From the IMG/VR virus record IMGVR_UViG_3300044644_000278, positions 1 to 24,476 of that record: a stretch of DNA of 24,476 nt. One strand, 5' to 3'. Source of the DNA: a virus. Positions 5,318 through 11,912 of the stretch are shown here, in pieces. Within the stretch, counting starts at the first letter, position 1, and each line of letters begins with the position of its first letter. The notes below the pieces were generated by a model. That model did no database searches. It saw nothing but the letters and a program-made list of their open reading frames with translations, and had not been told where the DNA came from. The position numbers and the translations under genes were made by a program.

Positions 5318-7013
5318 GAACGGTGAGGACGTAGCCGCCAACAAGAAAAGACTCCCAGTCACTTTGTGGTCTGGGGTTTTTTCTGAGCGGAACGACGGTT
5401 CACTGGTCGAGCATTCAGGTCTTGTAGTCATCGACATCGATGATGTAGACCCCGAGGAGACCAAGAAGGTCCTAACCTTCGATGAGTTCACAACCATATG
5501 CTACACGTCGCCTAGCGGCCGTGGTGTTAAGGTTGTAATTCAAATCAGCAACCCTGAGCGGCATCGCGACCACTACCGAGCGTTCGCTAAGTATTACGAG
5601 AACAAGTACGGGATTATCATCGACGGCACTAGCGTCAACGAGTCTCGTGCTTCGTTCGACTCATACGACCCAGAGCTAATCTTCAACCCGAACGCTAAGG
5701 TGTTCGGCAATATGATAACCGAGTTCGCAGAGAATCAGGTTGTCAAGACATCCAAGGCTAAGTTTACGGATTACGAGCAGTTGAACATCGCAGCTCGGAT
5801 GATTCGTAAGGCTGAGGACGGAGAGAAGCACGCCAAGCTAGTGCGAGCCGCTAGGCTGTGTGGTGGATACATCGCCGCTGGTATGATGGAGGAGGACGAG
5901 GTAAAACGAATCCTACTTCGTGAGATTGAGCGTCGAGACATCGACTCAGTAGACAACGCTAAGAAGGCTATCGAGGACGGAATCGAGATGGGTAAACTTA
6001 TGCCCATCAAGCAGATGATGGAGGAGCGTAATAAGGTCGAGCGTGAGATGCGAATCAACGACGGCGATATGTCCTTCATCTCATCAGACGACGAGGACTT
6101 CAGGTGGATTACTGACTTCGCAGAGGGTAGGATTCAGATGGGTCTAGATACTGGAGTCAGTAGGCTCGACGAGCACTTCAGATTCAAGCGGAACTTCACC
6201 ATTATCAACGGACACTCCAACATCGGTAAGACGACGTTCGCTATGTACCTACAGGTAGCATCGGCAATGCGTCACGGATGGAAGTGGCTTATGTATACGA
6301 GCGAGAATAAGACGGCATCACAGAAGATGAAACTTATGACGTTCGCTATGGGAAGGCCAATCAGGGATATGAGTTATCAGGAACGTAAGCGTGCGTTCGA
6401 GTGGGTGAACGAACACTTCACCTTCATCGACAACAAGTCCGTGTATTCGTTCTCTGATATCCTAATCTTCGCTGAGAAGCTGATGAAGAACCAACCGCTT
6501 GATGGATTGTTTATCGACCCATACAACTCACTGCGTAGGGACCTCGGTACGAACATCAACCTCGGACCTCACGAGTATGACTATGAGGCCACGAGCGAGA
6601 TGCTCACGTTCTCCAACGCTAAGAACATAGCGGTATGGCTGAACACACACGCAGTCACGGAAGCACAGCGTATGAAGGGGGACGATGGATTACCCATCGC
6701 ACCGTTCGCTGAGCAGACAGAGGGTGGCGGTAAGTTCGTGAACCGTGCCGATGACTTCCTTACTTTCCACAGGAAGATTCAGCACCCTGAACACGACAGA
6801 CGTCGAACGGTTGAGTTTCACGTTCGTAAGATTCGTGAGACTGAGACTGGTGGTACTCCCACATCTATAGACGAACCGATTCTCTTTGAGATGAGCGGTA
6901 ACGGCTCTACGTTCTACTTAGCGTCAAGCGCTCAGAAGATGTTTGAACCGTTGTCTTTGGAGCCAGTCCAGACTACGATTATTCAACTACCTACCCTAGA
7001 CGACGCATTCTAG
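5172..7013 (+). CDS. Primase-helicase: BT4734/VirE-type N-terminal domain fused to a DnaB/RecA-like ATPase, 613 aa
   Basis: The protein would prime and unwind DNA at the phage fork. The N-terminal ~190 residues contain KRLPVTLWSGVFSER and HSGLVVIDIDDVD (81-93), then YTSPSGRGVKVVIQI, which match the BT4734-like/VirE N-terminal family typical of Bacteroidota elements and related to primase-polymerases. A helical linker follows. The C-terminal half is RecA-like: Walker A GHSNIGKT (347-354), Walker B LFIDPYNSL (D449), then LNTHAVTEAQR and a basic ending with FHVRKIRET. It starts inside the previous gene (146-nt overlap). The strong N-terminal motifs show that this start region is real. Separate helicase or primase genes are not seen in the window. 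Confidence 0.85.
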   Translation: MQQDILQRKVTRFKSILRPEEPLHIAVGQVIQLITSPKEDTLGLVSKIRNGEDVAANKKRLPVTLWSGVFSERNDGSLVEHSGLVVIDIDDVDPEETKKVLTFDEFTTICYTSPSGRGVKVVIQISNPERHRDHYRAFAKYYENKYGIIIDGTSVNESRASFDSYDPELIFNPNAKVFGNMITEFAENQVVKTSKAKFTDYEQLNIAARMIRKAEDGEKHAKLVRAARLCGGYIAAGMMEEDEVKRILLREIERRDIDSVDNAKKAIEDGIEMGKLMPIKQMMEERNKVEREMRINDGDMSFISSDDEDFRWITDFAEGRIQMGLDTGVSRLDEHFRFKRNFTIINGHSNIGKTTFAMYLQVASAMRHGWKWLMYTSENKTASQKMKLMTFAMGRPIRDMSYQERKRAFEWVNEHFTFIDNKSVYSFSDILIFAEKLMKNQPLDGLFIDPYNSLRRDLGTNINLGPHEYDYEATSEMLTFSNAKNIAVWLNTHAVTEAQRMKGDDGLPIAPFAEQTEGGGKFVNRADDFLTFHRKIQHPEHDRRRTVEFHVRKIRETETGGTPTSIDEPILFEMSGNGSTFYLASSAQKMFEPLSLEPVQTTIIQLPTLDDAF

Positions 7014-7027
7014 ATGTACATTTGAGA

Positions 7028-7474
7028 ATGCCACGAAAGAAAACAGGCGCAGTTAGGAGTAAGAAGAAGACTATTGACGGAATCACGTTCGCGTCAACAC
7101 TCGAGTCATATTGCTATACCTCACTCAAATCTAAGGGAATTCAATTTGAATACGAGGGTGAGTCAATAACGCTTCTTCCCTCCTTCGCCCCTGTTGGACA
7201 GTACTATAAGTCTATGCTGAAGAAGAAGGAACTAGTTCACGTAGGTATGAGGAAGCAACTCCCCATCACCTACACGCCAGACTTCATCTCCCACAGCAGT
7301 AAGTTCTATATTGAAACTAAGGGCTTCGTACCGTCACAGCATACATTCCATATACGATGGAAGCTGTTCTTGAAATGGATGACTGATAACAATATGTCCG
7401 ACTACAAGGTGTTCCTGGTTAAGAATCAGCACCAAGTAGACGAGGCTATAAGTATTATTTCAAATGGACAATAA
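7028..7474 (+). CDS. PD-(D/E)XK endonuclease, DUF1064-like, 148 aa
   Basis: The visible nuclease pattern is an early glutamate in FASTLESYCY (E26), then YTPDF (D85), then FYIETKG (E96-x-K98). The order and spacing match small phage endonucleases of the DUF1064 / Holliday-junction-resolvase-like group. The N-terminus is strongly basic (PRKKTGAVRSKKK), which suits DNA binding. ATG 7028 is preferred to a TTG 6 nt upstream. A role in branched-DNA processing or host DNA breakdown is inferred from fold and from the adjacent primase-helicase. The last bases overlap the next gene by 11 nt. Confidence 0.75.
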   Translation: MPRKKTGAVRSKKKTIDGITFASTLESYCYTSLKSKGIQFEYEGESITLLPSFAPVGQYYKSMLKKKELVHVGMRKQLPITYTPDFISHSSKFYIETKGFVPSQHTFHIRWKLFLKWMTDNNMSDYKVFLVKNQHQVDEAISIISNGQ

Positions 7475-7682
7475 GACACTGTCGCAGTTCTATTTCTCTA
7501 CGACCTATCGTATCCAACAGGAGACAACAATTCTTTACGAAGCGTTGCACGACTATGCGGGTAATGCAATCGAGAAAGAAGACTTAGTTCGCCATCTTTG
7601 CTCCAACTTCACACTAAAGGTGAAGGCAGAGTTAGACGGAATTAAGGCATCCTGCAAGGAACTCAATGAGACGAGTATTTAA
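7464..7682 (+). CDS. Hypothetical helical protein, 72 aa
   Basis: A small, mainly helical protein with alternating hydrophobic residues (SQFYFSTTYRIQQETTILYE) and two cysteines. No motif is recognised. It overlaps the nuclease genes before (11 nt) and after (17 nt), so it is probably made with them. It could be a partner of either nuclease, but nothing in its sequence demonstrates it. Confidence 0.6.
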   Translation: MDNKTLSQFYFSTTYRIQQETTILYEALHDYAGNAIEKEDLVRHLCSNFTLKVKAELDGIKASCKELNETSI

Positions 7683-8079
7683 AGGAGAGAAGGAGCTCTT
7701 CAATGCGCTTAAGGAACGGATTATTCCAGACCTTAAGGAGAGCGAATTCGCTATGTCTAAGTATGACTGCTACTCAGAGAAGCATCAGATGGACATAGAG
7801 CTAAAGTGCAGGTACACTCACTACGACAACCTAGTCATAGAGAAGATTAAGTACGAAGCACTGATGGAGCGAGCTAAGGTATTCGGCTATAGGCCAGTAT
7901 ACATAAACTCGACTCCTGAGGGGGTATGGGCATTCAGACTCGACGAGATACCAGAGCCATCCTGGTCTAAGAGAGGTATGCCAAAGACGACTGAATTCCG
8001 AAACAAGAACTTTGTATCGAAGGATGTCGGTTACTACGATTTGTCACTTGGAGTGGACATTTCTGACTTGCTTGATTAG
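7666..8079 (+). CDS. Putative second PD-(D/E)XK-fold nuclease, 137 aa
   Basis: The segment KYDCYSEKHQMDIELKCRYT carries D34 and D43 followed by E45-L-K47 (D...ExK), then a helix with KIKYEALMERAKVFGYRPVYI. This is the order of a nuclease core: acidic strand, ExK strand, helix, strand. The C-terminal 40 residues are extended and acidic at the end (DVSISDLLD-like). The match is weaker than for the gene at 7028 because no family-specific residue outside the core is recognised. It is the last gene before the terminator at 8110-8134. Confidence 0.5.
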   Translation: MRRVFKGEKELFNALKERIIPDLKESEFAMSKYDCYSEKHQMDIELKCRYTHYDNLVIEKIKYEALMERAKVFGYRPVYINSTPEGVWAFRLDEIPEPSWSKRGMPKTTEFRNKNFVSKDVGYYDLSLGVDISDLLD

Positions 8080-8091
8080 GATATAGATATA

Positions 8092-8099
8092 TATATTCG
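8092..8099 (+). promoter_or_regulatory. Weak candidate -7 box upstream of the terminator/nrdB
   Basis: TATATTCG matches TAnnTTTG with one mismatch, and TTG occurs 17 or 21 nt upstream (8072-8074 or 8068-8070). If used, transcription would start near 8104-8106, so the hairpin at 8110-8134 would be at the very 5' end of the RNR transcript. The alternative is that this is just an AT-rich spacer. Low confidence. Confidence 0.25.
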
Positions 8100-8109
8100 C
8101 ACTCCTTTT

Positions 8110-8134
8110 GGGTCACTTCGTGTGGCCCTTTTTT
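8110..8134 (+). terminator. Intrinsic terminator at end of the early block
   Basis: A 7-bp stem GGGTCAC / GTGGCCC (one G-T pair) with a TTCGT loop is followed at once by six T residues. It lies 30 nt after the stop of the gene at 7666-8079 and 23 nt before the nrdB start, so it separates the replication block from the ribonucleotide reductase operon. Confidence 0.85.
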
Positions 8135-8157
8135 GTCTAACATAAAAACCAGAGGCT

Positions 8158-9147
8158 ATGCTATTTGAAGAACGCATCCCCTACAAACCATTCGAATATC
8201 CAATATATTACACCGAGGGCTGGCTCAAGCAGGCTCAGGCTTTCTGGCTCCATACGGAGATATCAATGCAGAACGACGTGAAGGATTTCCGCGAGAATCT
8301 TAGTGATAGTGAACGCAATCTCGTGGGCAATATCCTATTAGGCTTCGCGCAGACGGAGACAGCCGTTGGAGACTACTGGACGACGATGGTAACAAGATGG
8401 TTCCCCAAGCACGAGATTAAGCAGATGGCTATGATGTTCGGCTCACAGGAGACAATCCACGCCGCAGCATACAGCTACCTGAACGAGACACTCGGTCTTG
8501 AGGACTTCGAGGCGTTCCTTCACGAGCCGTCAACGGCAGCTCGCTTTGAGAACCTAGTCAACACCAAGGCTGGATACGACCACAATATGCTTGCGGTATG
8601 CCCGAAATGCCGTGAGGATGTGGCTCGCTCAATCGCTGTGTTCTCCGCGTTCGCAGAGGGTGTATCCCTGTACTCATCGTTCGCTGTGCTCTACTCATTC
8701 CAGATGCGTAACCTACTGAAGGGTATCGGTCAGCAGATGAAATGGAGCGTACGTGACGAATCGTTGCACTCTAAGATGGGTTGCGCCCTATTCAATCACC
8801 TATGTGAGGAGTTCCCAACCATCCGCCAACAGGTGCGTAAGCAGGTCGAGGAGGCCGCACGCGTAGCGGTTGAGATGGAGGCTAAGTTCATCGACAAGAT
8901 GTTCGAGATGGGCGACCTTGAGAATCTGAAGGCGGATGACCTTAAGGAGTTCATCAAGAAAAGAGCAAACGAAAAGTTGCAGGAGTTGGGGTACGAAAGT
9001 ATCTTTGAGTTCGATAACAAGAAGGCCGCTGAGCTTGACTGGTTCTACCATCTCACGGGTGGACACACGCACACTGACTTCTTCGCTATCCGACCCACGG
9101 ACTATTCGAAAGCCAACGAAGGTGAAGACTTTGAAGATATCTGGTAA
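8158..9147 (+). CDS. nrdB: Ribonucleotide reductase class I, small (R2) subunit, 329 aa
   Basis: R2 holds the di-iron centre and tyrosyl radical used by NrdA to reduce ribonucleotides. Metal-ligand motifs are visible: E67 in FAQTETAVGDYW, then SQETIHAAAY with E98, H101 and the likely radical tyrosine Y105 (the E-x2-H-x3-Y spacing of R2), a later FAEGVSLYSSF glutamate, and RDESLHSKMG with the second ExxH. The C-terminus is acidic and aromatic (EGEDFEDIW), as expected for the peptide that docks on NrdA. An unusual CPKC pair (about residues 146-149) sits just before the third ligand helix. The gene follows the terminator and precedes the DnaA-like gene by 11 nt. Confidence 0.95.
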   Translation: MLFEERIPYKPFEYPIYYTEGWLKQAQAFWLHTEISMQNDVKDFRENLSDSERNLVGNILLGFAQTETAVGDYWTTMVTRWFPKHEIKQMAMMFGSQETIHAAAYSYLNETLGLEDFEAFLHEPSTAARFENLVNTKAGYDHNMLAVCPKCREDVARSIAVFSAFAEGVSLYSSFAVLYSFQMRNLLKGIGQQMKWSVRDESLHSKMGCALFNHLCEEFPTIRQQVRKQVEEAARVAVEMEAKFIDKMFEMGDLENLKADDLKEFIKKRANEKLQELGYESIFEFDNKKAAELDWFYHLTGGHTHTDFFAIRPTDYSKANEGEDFEDIW

Positions 9148-9158
9148 AAACTAATTCT

Positions 9159-9467
9159 ATGAACAACAACATTATTGCGGCCATCGTATTTCGCGAGGTC
9201 AAGGGAGAGTACGGTGTAACCGCCGCCCAAATGAACAGCTCAACTCGTATGGCGAACATCCGCGAGGCTCGCCAGGTGTTCACACAGCTTATGCGTGAGC
9301 ACTCGTCTATGACGCTGGAGGATATCGGTATGCTGGTCAATAGAGACCATTCGACTATATCCACAACGTCTAAGGTTATCCAGAATCAGATTGAAACCAA
9401 CGCTGGATTCCGCAAGCGGTATAATCGCGTCAAGTCTAACATCAAATATCAAATCGAAAATGTCTAA
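9159..9467 (+). CDS. DnaA domain IV-like DNA-binding protein, 102 aa
   Basis: DnaA domain IV binds DnaA boxes through a helix-turn-helix. The pattern is present: NIREARQVFTQLMREHSSMT (33-52) corresponds to the basic helix before the HTH, LEDIGMLVNRDHSTIS (53-68) contains the diagnostic RDHSTI signature, followed by a long basic helix (YNRVKSNIKYQ). There is no AAA+ domain, so this is not a full initiator. It could bind origin-like sites, regulate the nrd genes or modify host DnaA function. It lies between nrdB and nrdA, overlapping nrdA by 8 nt, so it is probably co-transcribed with them. Confidence 0.75.
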   Translation: MNNNIIAAIVFREVKGEYGVTAAQMNSSTRMANIREARQVFTQLMREHSSMTLEDIGMLVNRDHSTISTTSKVIQNQIETNAGFRKRYNRVKSNIKYQIENV

Positions 9468-11238
9468 GAATTTCGCAGAAAGCCTCGGATGGGAGGTAGG
9501 AGTTGACTTCCCCGAGTGGGGGAATACGGAGGAGTATGTCAAGACAATCTCTCGTGGTTATCTAATCAACGACGAGAAACCTCGTGACGCATACCTCAGG
9601 GTTGCAAGGGCAGCGGCCAACCGCTTGAACAAACCCGAACTCGCACCTAAGTTCTATGAGTATATCTGGAACAACTGGCTCGGTCTGGCCACGCCCGTAT
9701 TAGCTAATATGGGAACAGACCGTGGACTGCCTATCTCTTGTTTCGGTGTGGACGTTGGCGACAGCATCCACGATATCGGAATGAAGAATCTCGAGACTAT
9801 GTTGTTGGCTAAGCACGGCGGCGGCGTCGGCATAGGAGTCAATATGCTCCGTCCCGCTGGCTCACCAATCTCCAACAGCAACGGTACGACCGACGGTGTG
9901 GTTCCATTCTGCAAAATCTATGACTCAACGATTCTCGCCACGTCACAGGGCAACGTGCGCCGTGGTGCGGCATCGGTAAACCTGAGCATCGAGCACGAAG
10001 ACTTCTGGGAATGGATTGAAATCCGTGAGCCCAAGGGCGACGTGAACCGCCAGTGTCTGAATCTGCACCAGTGCGTAATCGTATCGGACAAGTTTATGCG
10101 TAAACTACAGGACGGTGACGACGAGGCTCGCAAGCGTTGGGCTAAGGTCCTACAGAAGCGTAAGGCTACAGGTGAGCCGTACATTATGTTCCGCGGTAAC
10201 GTGAACAAGCAGAACCCAGAGATGTACAAGCATAACGGTTTGAAGGTCTTTATGACCAACATCTGCTCTGAGATTACGCTGTACACTGACGAGTCACACA
10301 GTTTCGTTTGCTGTCTGTCATCACTCAACCTCGCCAAGTTCGACGAGTGGAAGGACACAGACGTTGTATACTACTCCACGTTGTTTCTAGACGGCGTGCT
10401 TGAGGAGTTCATCCAGAAAGCCAAGAATATGAAGGGCTTCGAAAATTCGGTTCGCTCCGCTGAAAAGGGACGGGCACTTGGCCTGGGCGTACTTGGATGG
10501 CACACCTACTTGCAGCAACGTGGAATCCCATTTGAGGGCTTGCAGGCGCAGATTGAGACGCGTCGCATCTTCTCACACATCAAGATGGAATCAGAACGTG
10601 CCAGCCGTGATATGGCTAAGATGTTCGGTGAGCCACTATGGTGTCGTGGATTCGGAGTGCGTAACACTCACCTGAGAGCTATCGCACCGACCGTATCTAA
10701 CTCAAAGCTGAGCGGCAACGTAAGCGCTGGTATCGAGCCTTGGGCGGCCAACGTGTTCACGGAGCAGTCGGCTAAGGGTACGTTCATCAGAAAGAACCCT
10801 ACGCTTGAGAAGGTGCTCCGTCGAATTGGTATCAACAACAAGGAGACTTGGGACCAGATACTCGCGGACGGTGGTTCGGTGCAGAATATCAACGCACTTG
10901 ACGATTGGTACTACCAGAAGGGTAAGCTCGTAAGTAAGGACGAACTCGACCCGATGGTTGACCCAGTGTCGGTGAAGGACGTGTACAAGACCTTCAAGGA
11001 AATCAATCAGTTGGACCTAGTGAACCAAGCGGGCATCCGTCAGCAGTACATTGACCAATCGGTTTCTTTGAACCTAGCGTTCCCGACTGAGGCCACACCT
11101 AAGTGGATTAACCAAGTCCATATGGAGGCTTGGAATCAGGGAATCAAGACGCTGTATTATATGCGTACTGAGTCCGTGCTCCGTGGAGATATTGCCGTGA
11201 AAGCTATGAACCCTGATTGTGTCAGTTGCGATGGCTAG
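9460..11238 (+). CDS. nrdA: Ribonucleotide reductase class I, large (R1) subunit, 592 aa
   Basis: R1 carries the substrate site. The catalytic set is visible: a cysteine in GLPISCFG, N-x-C-x-E in TNICSEITLY, the redox-partner cysteine in SFVCCLSSLNL, the radical-relay pair YY in KTLYYMRTES, and a C-terminal CVSC pair (MNPDCVSCDG) for reduction by thioredoxin or glutaredoxin. The N-terminal ATP-cone regulatory domain of many R1 proteins is absent, so overall dATP inhibition through it would be missing. ATG 9460 is preferred to a TTG further upstream. It overlaps the DnaA-like gene by 8 nt and the next small frame by 8 nt. Confidence 0.95.
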   Translation: MSKNFAESLGWEVGVDFPEWGNTEEYVKTISRGYLINDEKPRDAYLRVARAAANRLNKPELAPKFYEYIWNNWLGLATPVLANMGTDRGLPISCFGVDVGDSIHDIGMKNLETMLLAKHGGGVGIGVNMLRPAGSPISNSNGTTDGVVPFCKIYDSTILATSQGNVRRGAASVNLSIEHEDFWEWIEIREPKGDVNRQCLNLHQCVIVSDKFMRKLQDGDDEARKRWAKVLQKRKATGEPYIMFRGNVNKQNPEMYKHNGLKVFMTNICSEITLYTDESHSFVCCLSSLNLAKFDEWKDTDVVYYSTLFLDGVLEEFIQKAKNMKGFENSVRSAEKGRALGLGVLGWHTYLQQRGIPFEGLQAQIETRRIFSHIKMESERASRDMAKMFGEPLWCRGFGVRNTHLRAIAPTVSNSKLSGNVSAGIEPWAANVFTEQSAKGTFIRKNPTLEKVLRRIGINNKETWDQILADGGSVQNINALDDWYYQKGKLVSKDELDPMVDPVSVKDVYKTFKEINQLDLVNQAGIRQQYIDQSVSLNLAFPTEATPKWINQVHMEAWNQGIKTLYYMRTESVLRGDIAVKAMNPDCVSCDG

Positions 11239-11368
11239 TCCGTGCAGTAATTACGATAGAGACTTCGACTGGGAGAGTGAAGAGGAGGAGCTGAACCGAC
11301 GGATAGATATTATCGGTCAGAACGGCAACACTGGCGAGCATTACCCAGAGTTCGAAGACGAAAAATAG
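11231..11368 (+). CDS. Small acidic hypothetical protein, 45 aa
   Basis: ATG at 11231 overlaps the last bases of nrdA (ATGGCTAG) and opens a 45-codon frame ending in TAG at 11366-11368. The product is strongly acidic (DRDFDWESEEEELNRRID, then YPEFEDEK). The overlap and lack of stops support translation by coupling from nrdA. No glutaredoxin or thioredoxin motif is present. Function unknown. Confidence 0.45.
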   Translation: MASPCSNYDRDFDWESEEEELNRRIDIIGQNGNTGEHYPEFEDEK

Positions 11369-11514
11369 TGCCTGGTTTGTTGATAAAACTTCTCGGATGT
11401 CTTCGGGAATGAAGGGTATCCTCCCTTAATTGGGCAAATTGTTTACAAACTAAGGCTAGTTGACCCATTCGGCAATAAGGATATCAAAGACTGACCACTC
11501 GGAAAGACGAGTAC
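11369..11514. other. 146-nt non-coding stretch before the tRNA
   Basis: No convincing open frame, promoter or second tRNA was found. Short complementary arms exist: AAGGG/CCCTT around 11408-11424, and GGGCAA pairing with TTG-A-CCC further on. A 5-bp hairpin ACTCG/CGAGT at 11497-11512 ends 2 nt before the tRNA and may mark processing. These are weak by-eye calls. Confidence 0.3.
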
Positions 11515-11586
11515 GCCCCCATAGTTAAAAGGATATAACGAGACTCTTCTAAAGTTTAGTTACAGGTTCGATTCCTGTTGGGGGTA
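11515..11586 (+). tRNA. tRNA-Arg (anticodon UCU)
   Basis: All cloverleaf parts fold. The acceptor is GCCCCCA (11515-11521) with TGGGGGT (11579-11585), including one G-U at the end pair. The D-arm is GTTA/TAAC (11524-11539). The anticodon stem is AGACT/AGTTT with loop CTTCTAA and anticodon TCT at 11548-11550. The T-arm is ACAGG/CCTGT with loop TTCGATT, and the discriminator base is A. CCA is not encoded. It would read AGA (and AGG by wobble). It sits downstream of the RNR operon and just before the promoter of the 69-aa zinc-ribbon gene. Confidence 0.95.
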
Positions 11587-11608
11587 CTATTTATTGGACT
11601 ACGTTTCG

Positions 11609-11616
11609 TATCTTTG
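11609..11616 (+). promoter_or_regulatory. Perfect TAnnTTTG box just upstream of the zinc-ribbon gene
   Basis: TATCTTTG matches the Bacteroidota -7 box exactly and is 7 nt from the ATG at 11624. No TTG lies at the usual distance upstream (17-23 nt), so the -33 element is weak or missing. The position argues against a longer coding start at 11594. Confidence 0.5.
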
Positions 11617-11623
11617 TAGCACT

Positions 11624-11833
11624 ATGAAAAAGTGCAATAAATGCAAGAAGGAACATCGCAACGAGTTCTTCGCTTGGAAGAATAAAGAGGAAGGAATCCG
11701 TCACTCAACGTGCAAGTTCTGCTACGCCGAGTTCTCTAGAGAATGGCGCAAGAAGAAGAAGCAGGCGTTCGAGGAAGAAGTAAACTCACCGACCTTTTGG
11801 GAGCGGGTGGTTAGCTTCATTACAGGTTCCTGA
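11624..11833 (+). CDS. Small zinc-ribbon protein, 69 aa
   Basis: Two cysteine pairs, C4/C7 (CNKC) and C30/C33 (CKFC), are spaced as in the zinc-ribbon that precedes HNH and endonuclease-VII-like nucleases in phages (pattern C-x2-C, then a Phe-rich loop EFFAWKNK, then C-x2-C). The rest is a basic helix (REWRKKKKQAFEEE) and a short hydrophobic tail. The nuclease residues themselves are absent, so it is either a DNA-binding zinc protein or a shortened relative. ATG 11624 is chosen over 11594 because a promoter box lies between them. It is the last + strand gene before strand convergence. Confidence 0.65.
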   Translation: MKKCNKCKKEHRNEFFAWKNKEEGIRHSTCKFCYAEFSREWRKKKKQAFEEEVNSPTFWERVVSFITGS

Positions 11834-11912
11834 GCAGTTAGAGCGACACTCTACAGGTTTAACGGAACAATAACGGACTGGCCCCTCATATAGGGGCTCT
11901 TCGTGCTTCCTA
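11834..11912. other. Convergence gap between the two operons
   Basis: This 79-nt gap holds the two small hairpins described (11839-11853 and 11881-11897) and a copy of the octamer TACAGGTT at 11852-11859. A stretch similar to a tRNA D-arm (CAGTTAGAGCGACA) begins at 11836. No gene is seen. Confidence 0.5.
11881..11897. terminator. Hairpin in the convergent intergenic region, possible bidirectional terminator
   Basis: GCCCCT/AGGGGC form a perfect 6-bp GC-rich stem with a CATAT loop, placed between the + strand gene ending at 11833 and the - strand gene ending at 11913. The T content after it is poor on both strands (TCTTCGTGC on +), so it is not a standard intrinsic terminator. A second small hairpin, TAGAG/CTCTA, lies at 11839-11853. 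Confidence 0.45.

Noticed and set aside
9376-9384. DnaA-box-like TTATCCAGA inside the DnaA-like gene
   Set aside because: One mismatch to TTATCCACA and no second copy nearby; a single 9-mer in coding DNA is expected by chance.
9918-10358. Long open frame on the - strand inside nrdA (146 codons)
   Set aside because: nrdA is certain on the other strand; the antisense frame has no recognisable motif and arises from codon bias.
11461-11514. A second tRNA just before tRNA-Arg
   Set aside because: No T-loop consensus (TTCRA) or acceptor pairing could be found; TTCGGCA lacks the needed A at position 58.
11594-11623. Longer start for the zinc-ribbon gene
   Set aside because: It would place the exact TATCTTTG box inside the coding region; the ATG at 11624 gives the usual MKKCNKC start of such zinc ribbons.
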